Origin: JBIOUF01 sp044866695 | Lineage (GTDB): Bacteria; Actinomycetota; Actinomycetes; Propionibacteriales; Nocardioidaceae | DNA: 7,223 nt | NCBI GenBank assembly: GCA_044866695.1 | Contig: JBIOUF010000001.1 | Span: 1 to 7,223, forward strand | Direction of reading: 5' to 3' | Shown: positions 1-7,095 of the stretch, piece by piece | Layout: each line of letters opens with the position of its first letter | Numbering within the stretch: the first letter of the stretch is position 1 | Position numbers and translations under genes: made by a program | Notes under the pieces: model-generated | The model's database searches: none | What the model was told of the DNA's origin: nothing | The model's input: only the letters and a program-made list of their open reading frames with translations

Positions 1-314
1 GCGGAAGCCGCTGCCCAGCCGACCCCGGCGACGGCTATGGTGGCGGCCGCCCAGCGCCGCCGGCGCCGGGCGTCCAGCCACGGCCGCAGCGCCCGTGCCT
101 GCAGGAGGCCCAGGGCGGTGCCCTCGACCAGCCCGCCGGCGACGACCGCGGCCAGCGCGAGCCAGGCGGCCTGGCCGGCGTCGGTCAGCCGCGTCGCGAC
201 CAGCGCTGCGCTCGCCGCGGCGGTCATCCCGACCGCCTCGGCCACCGTGCAGGCCCGCAGCCAGTCGCGTCGCGAGGGCTGCTGCAGGGCAGTGCCGGTG
301 GCCGTGGTGGCCAT
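1..314 (-). CDS. Hypothetical small-residue-rich membrane protein, N-terminal part (runs off the left edge)
   Basis: The minus strand reads open from an ATG at 314-312 to the window edge, giving 104 residues and no stop. The start is well supported: a perfect AGGAGG lies 5 nt upstream. The N-terminus (MATTATGTALQQPSRRDW) is short, polar and probably cytoplasmic. Three hydrophobic stretches follow, at about residues 21-43, 48-72 and 88-104. Segments 2 and 3 are separated by an arginine-rich loop (DARRRRRW, residues 81-88), which the positive-inside rule would place in the cytoplasm. Glutamates sit in or beside segment 1 (E26, in AEAVGM) and segment 2 (E64, in VEGTALG). I do not recognise the family and assign no function; a multipass integral membrane protein is the most that can be said. 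It is divergently transcribed from adnA, so a functional link to DNA repair is not implied. The C-terminal part is missing because of the window boundary, not because of a visible lesion. Confidence 0.82.
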   Translation of the reverse strand, partial: MATTATGTALQQPSRRDWLRACTVAEAVGMTAAASAALVATRLTDAGQAAWLALAAVVAGGLVEGTALGLLQARALRPWLDARRRRRWAAATIAVAGVGWAAAS

Positions 315-319
315 GTGTG

Positions 320-325
320 CCTCCT
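320..325 (-). promoter_or_regulatory. Strong Shine-Dalgarno site of the leftward membrane-protein gene
   Basis: On the minus strand the sequence reads AGGAGG, then CACAC, then ATG. This is a full match to the anti-Shine-Dalgarno complement at a good 5-nt spacing. It fixes the start of the leftward gene, which would otherwise be easy to miss because the frame is truncated by the window edge. Confidence 0.85.
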
Positions 326-401
326 CGCTCTGCCCTCAAGCGTCCCGGGACCTGCGGACCGCGGCCAGGGTCGAACGGCTCGGGTGGAGGGCGGGTGGTC
401 A

Positions 402-433
402 CCGGTCGGGCCCGCGTCCACGGTCCCGACCGG
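402..433. repeat. 9-bp perfect inverted repeat in the divergent intergenic region
   Basis: CCGGTCGGG at 402-410 is the exact reverse complement of CCCGACCGG at 425-433, with a 14-nt spacer. The right arm ends 44 nt before the adnA ATG. It could be an operator or an mRNA leader hairpin for adnA. There is no U-tract, so an intrinsic terminator is unlikely. A GC-rich 9-bp match can arise by chance in such a genome, so function is unproven. Confidence 0.5.
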
Positions 434-477
434 GGCGGCACGCGTCGGGTGTCGGCGCCGGGTGATGTGATGCAGCC

Positions 478-3400
478 ATGACCACCTACGCGCTGACCCG
501 TCCGGCGGCTACGGCCGACGCGCGGCCGCGGCTGGACGCCGCGCAGCAGGCCGTGGTGGACCACCCCGGCGGACCGCTGCTCGTCCTCGCCGGGCCCGGC
601 ACCGGGAAGACCACGACGATGGTCGAGGCGGTGGTCGACCGGGTCGCCCGCCGCGGACTGCGCCCCGACCAGGTGCTCGCGCTCACCTTCTCGCGCAAGG
701 CCGCCGAGCAGCTCCGCGACCGGGTGACGGCTCGGTTCGGCCGCACGACGGCCGGTCCGGTGGCCTCGACGTTCCACTCCTTCGCCTACTCGCTGGTGCG
801 TGCGTACGCCGACCCCGACGTGTACACCGCACCGCTGCGCCTGCTCAGCGCCGCCGAGCAGGACGTGGCCGTCCGCGAGCTCCTCGAGCCGTCGGAGGTG
901 GCGGTGCCGTGGCCGGCGTCGCTGGCGCAGGCACTGCGCACCCGGGGATTCGCCGGCGAGGTCGCCGGCCTGCTCGCCCGGGCCCGGGAGAAGGACCTCG
1001 ACCCGGGTGACCTGGTCGACATCGGCGCTCGCGAGGGGCGGCCGGAGTGGGTGGCGGCGGGCCGGTTCCTCGAGCAGTACCTCACCGTCCTGGACGCCCA
1101 GAGCGCGCTGGACTACCCCGACCTGGTCGTCCGCGCGGTGCGCCTGGCCGAGCGACCCGACGTGCGGCAGCGGCTCCGGTCGGCGTACTCGTGCGTGTTC
1201 GTCGACGAGTACCAGGACACCGACCCCGCGCAGGTCGCCCTGCTGCGCGCGCTCGCCGGCGACGGCCGCGACCTGGTCGTGGTGGGTGACCCGGACCAGT
1301 CGATATACGGCTTCCGGGGCGCCGACGTGCGGGGGATCCTCGACTTCCCCGCCTCGTTCCGGTGCGCCGACGGGTCCCCGGCCCCGGTGCTGGCGCTGCG
1401 GACGACCCGGCGGTTCGGCGCCCGGCTGCTGGGCGCCTCGCGCCGGCTGGCCGGGTCGCTTCCCGCCGCCGGCGCCATCCCGCCAGAGGCGCTCCGCGCG
1501 TTCCGTGCGCCCGAGGCGCTGCACGCCGTCCGTGCGCCCGGGGCCCTCGACCCGCCGTACGGCGCGGGGACGGTCGAGGTGGTCACCTTCGACACCGACC
1601 GGGCCGAGACCGAGCACGTCGCCGACCTGCTGCGACGCGCGCACCTGGAGGACGGCGTGCCCTGGGGGGAGATGGCCGTGCTGGTGCGGTCCGGCCGGAC
1701 CACCATTCCCGTGCTCAGGCGCTCGCTCAGCGCTGCCGGGGTACCCGTCGAGACGGCGGCCGACGACACCGCGCTGCCCGAGGAGCCGGCGGTGCACGTC
1801 CTGGTCGACGCGCTGCGGGTGGCGCTGCACCTGCACGGTGACGAGGCCGACGACCCCGAGCATCCCGACCACGTCGACCCCCGGCGTGCCGAGGCGCTGC
1901 TGCTGTCCCCGCTGGGCGGGATGGACGCGGTCGACGTCCGGGTGCTCGCCCGGCAGCTGCGGGCGCGGGAGAGGTCCGCCGCGGAGGCCGAGGGCCGGCC
2001 ACCCCGGGCGTCGCCTCTCCTGGTGCGTCTCGCGGTCGTCGACGAGGGTTTCGCCGAGGACCTGCCGGGACGCCCCGCAGCGCAGGCCCGGCGCCTGGCC
2101 GCCCTGCTCGCGCAGGCCGGACGCCGGCTGCGCGACCAGGCCACGGCCGAGGACGTGCTGTGGACCTTGTGGGACGGCACCGGCTGGCCTCGCCGCCTGC
2201 GCCAGGCCGCGACCTCGGGTGGGCCGGGCGCCCTGCTCGCGCACCGCGACCTCGACGCGGTCGTCGCGCTGTTCGAAGCGGCCGCCCGGGCCGAGGAACA
2301 GCGCGCGCACACCGGCGTCGAGTCGTTCCTGCGCACGCTGGAGGCGCAGCGGATCCCGGCCGACACGCTGGCCGACCGTGGCGTGCGCGGTGACCACGTG
2401 CGGCTGCTGACCGCGCACCGGGCGAAGGGGCTGGAGTGGCGGCTGGTCGTGGTCGCGCACGTACAGGAGCGCGCCTGGCCCGACCTGCGCCGCCGCTCGA
2501 CGCTGCTGCGCGCCGACGAGCTGGACCCGGCCGGGCGGCTGCCCGCCCTGGACGCCCGCGCGCTGCTCGCCGAGGAGCGCCGGCTGTTCTACGTCGCCTG
2601 CACCCGCGCGCGGGACCGCCTGGTCGTGACCGCGGTCCGGTCCCCCGACGACGACGGCGAGCAGCCGTCGCGGTTCCTCGCCGAGCTGGCCGGCCTCTCA
2701 CCCGGCGAGGAGCTCCCGCACGTCCAGGGGCGTCCGCCGCGGCCGCTCTCCATGGGCGGGCTGGTGGCCGAGCTGCGTCGCACCGCGGCGGACCCCGACT
2801 CCGGTCCCGCCCTCCGCGAGGCGGCCGCGCGCCGGCTGGCCGACCTGGCGCTGCTCACCGAGGACCGGCCGGGCCAGCCGGCCCGGCCGCTGGTGCCCGC
2901 GGCCGACCCGGCGACCTGGTGGGGCATCCGCCCGCGCACCCATGCGCCGACCCCCCTCCGCGACCCCGAGGCACCGCTGCGCATCTCGGCCAGCACCCTG
3001 GAGTCCCTGCTGGACTGCCCCGCGAAGTGGTTCCTCGAGCGTGAGGCCGCCGGGGAGACCCGCTCCACCTCCGCGCAGGGCTTCGGCCTGGTGGTGCACG
3101 CGCTGGCCGACCGGGTGGCCAAGGGCGAGGTGGCCGAGACCGAGGACCTGATGGGCTACGTCGACCGGGTCTGGTCCCAGCTCGCCTTCCGCACCCCCTG
3201 GACCGCTGCCAAGGAGCGCGCCGAGGTCGAGCGGGCCCTGGACCGGTTCCTGGCCTGGCACCGCCGGCCCGGTGCCCGCACGGTCGTGGCGACCGAGCAG
3301 AAGCTCCAGGCCGAGGTCACCATCGGCGCGGAGCGGATCGTGCTGCGCGGGTACGCCGACCGGCTCGAGCTCGACGAGGACGGCCGAGTCGTCGTGGTCG

Positions 3401-3768
3401 ACTTCAAGACCACGAAGTACCCTCCCCCCGACAAGGACCTGCCCGCCAACCCCCAGCTCGGTCTCTACCAGCTCGCGGTCGACCACGGTGCCGTCGACCA
3501 TCTCCTCGACCCGGAGCTGCGGCCGGGCCGGGCCGGCGGCGCCGAGCTGGTGCACCTGCGCCGGTCGGTGCGCGGGGCGGTCAAGGTGCAGCACCAGCCC
3601 CCGCAGCAGCCCGGCCCGTCGGGGTTCACCCCGGCCGAGGAGCAGCTCGCCGAGGCGGTGGGCCGGGTCCGCACCGAGCAGCTCGCCGCCCGGCCCGGCG
3701 ACCACTGCGACCACTGCGGCTTCCACACGATGTGCCCGGTGAAGGGCACCGGGACGGTGCTGTCGTGA
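478..3768 (+). CDS. adnA: AdnA: UvrD-like helicase/RecB-like nuclease subunit of the AdnAB break-resection complex
   Basis: This is the AdnA-type subunit of the AdnAB heterodimeric motor-nuclease, a cytoplasmic enzyme that resects double-strand breaks. Visible motor motifs (1096-residue protein): Q motif (Q23/Q24), Walker A GPGTGKT 39-45 with K44, Ia TFSRKAA 70-76, TFHSFA 98-103, DEYQDT 243-248, GDPDQSIYGFRG 270-281, motif V TAHRAKGLEW 645-654, and motif VI with R701/R702 and YVACTRA to 711. Motif IV reads LRTTRRFG (307-314), without the usual N-Y/R-R core. The C-terminal RecB-type nuclease shows H874, D961, DFK 975-977 and Q993/Y997. C847 with C1077, C1080 and C1086 forms a C...CX2CX5C iron-sulfur set, which identifies AdnA rather than AdnB. 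The start is firm: an in-frame TGA lies at 463-465, no start codon lies between, and the Q motif follows. The ribosome binding site is weak. It is the first gene of a two-gene operon. In mycobacteria, AdnA contributes ATP-independent cleavage and its ATPase is largely dispensable. Confidence 0.96.
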   Translation: MTTYALTRPAATADARPRLDAAQQAVVDHPGGPLLVLAGPGTGKTTTMVEAVVDRVARRGLRPDQVLALTFSRKAAEQLRDRVTARFGRTTAGPVASTFHSFAYSLVRAYADPDVYTAPLRLLSAAEQDVAVRELLEPSEVAVPWPASLAQALRTRGFAGEVAGLLARAREKDLDPGDLVDIGAREGRPEWVAAGRFLEQYLTVLDAQSALDYPDLVVRAVRLAERPDVRQRLRSAYSCVFVDEYQDTDPAQVALLRALAGDGRDLVVVGDPDQSIYGFRGADVRGILDFPASFRCADGSPAPVLALRTTRRFGARLLGASRRLAGSLPAAGAIPPEALRAFRAPEALHAVRAPGALDPPYGAGTVEVVTFDTDRAETEHVADLLRRAHLEDGVPWGEMAVLVRSGRTTIPVLRRSLSAAGVPVETAADDTALPEEPAVHVLVDALRVALHLHGDEADDPEHPDHVDPRRAEALLLSPLGGMDAVDVRVLARQLRARERSAAEAEGRPPRASPLLVRLAVVDEGFAEDLPGRPAAQARRLAALLAQAGRRLRDQATAEDVLWTLWDGTGWPRRLRQAATSGGPGALLAHRDLDAVVALFEAAARAEEQRAHTGVESFLRTLEAQRIPADTLADRGVRGDHVRLLTAHRAKGLEWRLVVVAHVQERAWPDLRRRSTLLRADELDPAGRLPALDARALLAEERRLFYVACTRARDRLVVTAVRSPDDDGEQPSRFLAELAGLSPGEELPHVQGRPPRPLSMGGLVAELRRTAADPDSGPALREAAARRLADLALLTEDRPGQPARPLVPAADPATWWGIRPRTHAPTPLRDPEAPLRISASTLESLLDCPAKWFLEREAAGETRSTSAQGFGLVVHALADRVAKGEVAETEDLMGYVDRVWSQLAFRTPWTAAKERAEVERALDRFLAWHRRPGARTVVATEQKLQAEVTIGAERIVLRGYADRLELDEDGRVVVVDFKTTKYPPPDKDLPANPQLGLYQLAVDHGAVDHLLDPELRPGRAGGAELVHLRRSVRGAVKVQHQPPQQPGPSGFTPAEEQLAEAVGRVRTEQLAARPGDHCDHCGFHTMCPVKGTGTVLS
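1486..1539 (+). repeat. 27-bp in-frame tandem duplication inside adnA
   Basis: Two adjacent 27-bp units (1486-1512 and 1513-1539) match at 23 of 27 positions and encode EALRAFRAP (residues 337-345) and EALHAVRAP (346-354). A decayed third copy, starting GALDPP, may follow. It lies after motif IV, in the linker that leads to the GTVEVVTF strand of motor domain 2A. Being a multiple of three, it lengthens the loop without breaking the frame. Confidence 0.75.
3751..3768 (+). promoter_or_regulatory. Translational-coupling junction adnA/adnB (GTGA overlap)
   Basis: The adnB GTG at 3765-3767 shares bases with the adnA TGA at 3766-3768, the common stop-start overlap for coupled genes. A weak purine-rich ribosome-binding candidate, GGGACGG (3751-3757), lies 7 nt upstream. 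The arrangement suggests that terminating ribosomes reinitiate, which would keep the two subunits of the heterodimer in balance. Confidence 0.7.
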
Positions 3769-6700
3769 CCGGCCTCCGGGTCCCGGGGGCCCGATCGCTG
3801 CCGGACACCCCGGGGCGGCTTCACGCGTTCCTGCGCGCCGAGCACCCGCTCAGCGACCAGCAGCTCGCCGCGGTCACCGCCCCGCTGGAGCCGATGGTCG
3901 TGGTGGCCGGGGCCGGCTCCGGCAAGACCACGGTGATGGCGGCCCGGGTGGTCTGGCTGGTCGCCACCGGTCAGGTCGCCCCCGAGGAGGTGCTCGGCCT
4001 GACCTTCACCACCAAGGCGGCCGGCCAGCTCGCCGACAGGGTGCGCGGCGCCCTTCGGGACGCCGGGCTGCTGCCGCCACCCGGCCGGCCGCGTGACGGC
4101 GAGCCGGAGGCGGAGGAGCCGGCGGTGGCGACGTACAACGCCTACGCCGCGGCCCTGCTGACCGAGCACGGCCTGCGCATCGGCCACGAGCCGGACACCC
4201 GAGTGGTCACCGACGCGTCCCGGTACCAGCTCGCCGCCCGGGTGGTGGCCCGGTACGAGGGGCGCGTGGAGCGGCTCAGCGACCATCCGCAGACGGTGAT
4301 CGGCTACGTGCTGGCGCTCGACTCGGCGATGAGCGAGCACCTGGTCTCCCCCGACGAGGTGCGGGCACTGGGCGAGACCGCCCGCAGGGAGCTGCTGGCG
4401 GCGCTGCCGTCGTCACGCGCCAAGCGGCCGCTGGAGGACGCCCTGGACTGCCTCGACCGACGCGACGAGCTGCTCGGTCTCGTGGCGGGGTACCGGCGGC
4501 TGAAGGCGGCACTGGGGCTGATGGAGTTCTCCGACCAGATCGAGCTCGCAGCGCGGCTGGCCCTCACCCAGCCCGAGGTCGGCGCCGAGGAACGCCGCAA
4601 GCACCGGGTGGTGCTGCTCGACGAGTACCAGGACACCTCCGTCGCGCAGGCCCTGATGCTTCGCCGGCTGTTCTCCGGCGACGACCCGGATTCCGGCCGC
4701 GGGCACCCGGTGACCGCGGTGGGCGACCCGAACCAGGCCATCTACGGCTGGCGCGGCGCCTCGGTGAGCAACATCCTCCACTTCGGCGAGGACTTCCCCA
4801 CCGCGACCGGGTCCCCCGAGGTCGCGTCCTACCCGCTCACGGTCAACCGCCGCTCCGGCTCGCGCATCCTCGACGTGGCCAACCGGCTGGCCGCGCCGCT
4901 GCACGACGCGTCGTCCGCGGTCGCGCCGCTGGAGCCGGCTCCGGACGCGCCGCCCGGCGAGGTGCGCACGGCGGTGCTGGCGACGTACGACGAGGAGCTG
5001 ACCTGGCTCGCCGGACAGGTCCGGGCCGCTCGCGCCGTGGTCGGCAGCTGGCAGGGGATCGGGGTGCTCACGCGCGACAACGCGCACGCCGCCGACGTCT
5101 TCCGCGCGCTGTCGGCCGCCGACGTCCCGGTCGAGATCGTCGGCCTCAAGGGCCTGCTCGCCCTCCCCGAGGTGGCCGACGTCGTCGCGATCCTCACCCT
5201 GCTGCACGACCTCACCGCGAACGCCGCGCTGCTGACCCTGCTCACCGGCCCGCGCTGGTCCATCGGCCCCCGCGACCTCGCCCTGCTCGGCCGGCGGGCC
5301 CGGGAGCTGGCCGGCGCTGCGACCAGCGCGGACCGCGACCAGGAGCGCACCCTCACCGACGACCTGGCCGCGGCGGTGACCGGCGCCGACCCGACCGAGG
5401 TGCTGTCGTTGTCCGACGCCCTCGACGACCCAGGAGACTCCGGCTACTCCGCCGAGGCCCGGCACCGGTTCGCGCAGCTGTCCGAAGAGCTGCGCCGGCT
5501 CCGCGGCCACGTCGGCGAGCCGATCCTCGACCTGGTCCGCCGGATCGTCGACACCACCGGGATCGACGTCGAGCTGGCGTCGTCGGTGTCGGCGAGCGCG
5601 CGGGCCCGCCGGGACAACCTCGACCTCTTCGTCAAGGCGGTCTCGGAGTTCCGCGCGGTGGACGGCGACGTCTCGCTGCCCGCGCTGCTGGCCTATCTCG
5701 AGGCCGAGGACGACTCAGGTGGCAACGGCCTGGACGTCGCCACGCCGACCGAGGCCGACTCGGTCAAGCTGCTCACCGTGCACCGGGCCAAGGGGCTGGA
5801 GTGGGACGCCGTGTTCGTGGCCGGGGTCTGCGACGGGAAGTTCCCGACCGACCGCACCCGGACCAAGTGGACGTCGGGTCCGGCCGTGCTGCCCTACCCG
5901 CTGCGCGGCGACCGGCGCGACCTGCCCGAGCTCCGCGGCTGGACCAAGCCGGACCTCGACGACTTCACCGCGGCCTCGCGCGCGCACGAGTCGACCGAAG
6001 AGCTGCGGCTCGGCTACGTCGCGTTCACGCGGGCCAAGCACCTGCTGGTGGTGTCGTCCTACCTCTGGTCGCGGACGCGTGCGAAGCCGCTGGCCCCGTC
6101 GCCGTACCAGCGCACGGTGCTGGAGCACCTCGGCGCCCACGGCCTGCCGGTGCCGCGATGGACCCCTCCCGCCGAGGGAGCGACCAACCCGCTGCACCGC
6201 GCCCGGGACGCCCGGCCGTGGCCGGCCGACGGGCACACCGTCGAGGTGCGGCACCGGCTCGCCGCGGCGGACCTGGTGCGCGCGCAGATGGCCAGCCGCG
6301 CCGAGGCTCAGCAGGGACTGTTCGACCCGCCGTCGGCCTCCGGGCCGCTCACGCCGTCGGAGGCGCAGCTGGTCGCGGCATGGGACCGCGAGGCCGGCCG
6401 GCTCGTCGAGGAGGCCCGGGCCCGGCAGGCCGACGTCGTCCGGGTGCCGATGCCGTCGACCCTCTCGGCGACCGCGCTCGCGCGGCTCCGCGACGACCCG
6501 GCGGGGCTCGCCGAGGCGTTGGCCCGGCCGATGCCGCGTCCTCCGTCGTCGGCGGCCCGGTTCGGCACCCGGTTCCACGCCTGGGTGGAGCTGCACTACC
6601 AGCAGCACCGCCAGCTCGACCTGGTCGACCCCGACGACCTGCCCGGACGGGCCGACCTGGAGATCGCCGACGAGGCCGACCTCGCCGAGCTGGTCGACCG

Positions 6701-7067
6701 GTTCCGCGCGGGTCCGTTCGCCGACCGCCGGCCGGTCGCGGTCGAGACGCCGTTCGCGCTGGTGCTCGGAGGGCAGGTCGTGCGGGGGCGCATCGACGCG
6801 GTCTTCCCCGACCCGGACCTGCCCGGGACATCGCCCGGCCCCGCCGCGGGCGACCGCTACCTCGTCGTGGACTGGAAGACCCACCGAAGCCACGTCGCCG
6901 ACCCGCTGCAGCTGGCCCTGTACCGCCTGGCCTGGGCCGACCTCGCCGGCGTGCCGCCCGCCGCGGTCCGCGCCGCCTTCTACTACGTCCGCGACGGCCA
7001 CCTCGTCGAACCCGCCCTCCTCCCCGGCCGCTCCGCCCTCGAGCGCCTCCTCGGCGCCACCCCCTGA
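3765..7067 (+). CDS. adnB: AdnB: lead motor and second nuclease subunit of the AdnAB break-resection complex
   Basis: This is the AdnB-type subunit (1100 residues from the GTG), partner of AdnA. Motor motifs in order: Walker A GAGSGKT 49-55 with K54, Ia TFTTKAA 80-86, TYNAYA 123-128 in the place of AdnA's TFHSFA, MEFSDQ 253-258, DEYQDT 286-291, GDPNQAIYGWRG 320-331, motif IV with N361-R-R-S, V TVHRAKGLEW 671-680, and VI with YVAFTRAK 751-758. A linker leads to the RecB-type nuclease, which opens near MPSTLSATAL (896) and shows GTRFH with H938, D1011, DWK 1036-1038 and Q1049/Y1053. The iron-sulfur cysteines are absent, as expected of AdnB. In mycobacteria, AdnB's ATPase drives translocation and resection, and its nuclease makes the ATP-induced cuts; I infer the same here. 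The GTG start is preferred for its 4-base overlap with adnA. An in-frame ATG at 3732 would add 11 residues but lacks a ribosome binding site. Codon choice shifts to C-ending codons near the 3' end. Confidence 0.96.
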   Translation: MTGLRVPGARSLPDTPGRLHAFLRAEHPLSDQQLAAVTAPLEPMVVVAGAGSGKTTVMAARVVWLVATGQVAPEEVLGLTFTTKAAGQLADRVRGALRDAGLLPPPGRPRDGEPEAEEPAVATYNAYAAALLTEHGLRIGHEPDTRVVTDASRYQLAARVVARYEGRVERLSDHPQTVIGYVLALDSAMSEHLVSPDEVRALGETARRELLAALPSSRAKRPLEDALDCLDRRDELLGLVAGYRRLKAALGLMEFSDQIELAARLALTQPEVGAEERRKHRVVLLDEYQDTSVAQALMLRRLFSGDDPDSGRGHPVTAVGDPNQAIYGWRGASVSNILHFGEDFPTATGSPEVASYPLTVNRRSGSRILDVANRLAAPLHDASSAVAPLEPAPDAPPGEVRTAVLATYDEELTWLAGQVRAARAVVGSWQGIGVLTRDNAHAADVFRALSAADVPVEIVGLKGLLALPEVADVVAILTLLHDLTANAALLTLLTGPRWSIGPRDLALLGRRARELAGAATSADRDQERTLTDDLAAAVTGADPTEVLSLSDALDDPGDSGYSAEARHRFAQLSEELRRLRGHVGEPILDLVRRIVDTTGIDVELASSVSASARARRDNLDLFVKAVSEFRAVDGDVSLPALLAYLEAEDDSGGNGLDVATPTEADSVKLLTVHRAKGLEWDAVFVAGVCDGKFPTDRTRTKWTSGPAVLPYPLRGDRRDLPELRGWTKPDLDDFTAASRAHESTEELRLGYVAFTRAKHLLVVSSYLWSRTRAKPLAPSPYQRTVLEHLGAHGLPVPRWTPPAEGATNPLHRARDARPWPADGHTVEVRHRLAAADLVRAQMASRAEAQQGLFDPPSASGPLTPSEAQLVAAWDREAGRLVEEARARQADVVRVPMPSTLSATALARLRDDPAGLAEALARPMPRPPSSAARFGTRFHAWVELHYQQHRQLDLVDPDDLPGRADLEIADEADLAELVDRFRAGPFADRRPVAVETPFALVLGGQVVRGRIDAVFPDPDLPGTSPGPAAGDRYLVVDWKTHRSHVADPLQLALYRLAWADLAGVPPAAVRAAFYYVRDGHLVEPALLPGRSALERLLGATP

Positions 7068-7095
7068 CCCCCGCCTTCGCCCACCCCCACACCGC
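7021..7095 (+). terminator. C-rich, G-poor stretch after adnB, possible Rho-dependent termination region
   Basis: By hand count these 75 bases contain 47 C and 14 G, a strong C-over-G excess that spans the end of adnB and the first bases after its stop. C-rich, G-poor RNA is the usual signature of Rho loading. No hairpin followed by a U-tract is visible downstream, so an intrinsic terminator is not supported. The call rests on composition alone. Confidence 0.25.

Larger units (their letters stand above)
315..477. other. Divergent intergenic region between the membrane-protein gene and adnA
   Basis: These 163 bp separate two divergent starts and should hold promoters for both. I see no TAnnnT -10 box at a sensible distance from adnA. 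No complete SOS box is present: a TCGAAC half-site at 371-376 lacks its partner half. I also see no match to the PafBC-type RecA-NDp promoter motif. Before adnA the best ribosome-binding candidate is the weak GGTGA at 461-465, 12 nt from the ATG. The region contains the 9-bp inverted repeat listed separately. No small ORF here looks real. Confidence 0.6.

Noticed and set aside
371..386. SOS (LexA) box upstream of adnA
   Set aside because: The left half TCGAAC is present, but the partner half at 381-386 (CGGGTG) shares no position with GTTCGA.
37..465. Plus-strand open frames in the first 480 bases
   Set aside because: They are antisense to the leftward membrane-protein gene, which has a perfect ribosome binding site and sensible hydrophobic segments. 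These frames give only Arg/Ala/Pro/Ser-rich low-complexity translations.
800..2410. 536-codon plus-strand open frame inside adnA
   Set aside because: It lies in another frame of a gene with clear helicase motifs, and its translation is an Arg/Pro/Ser/Trp-rich string typical of out-of-frame GC-rich sequence.
3732..3734. ATG at 3732 as the adnB start
   Set aside because: It is in frame but has no ribosome binding site and gives a 37-base overlap with adnA. The GTG at 3765 gives the typical 4-base stop-start overlap. It cannot be excluded without homologue alignment.
478..7067. A new anti-phage or otherwise undescribed helicase-nuclease system
   Set aside because: The two-subunit architecture, a motor plus nuclease in each, the iron-sulfur cysteines only in the first gene, and gene order all match the known AdnAB repair complex. 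No extra effector, toxin or mobile gene accompanies it.
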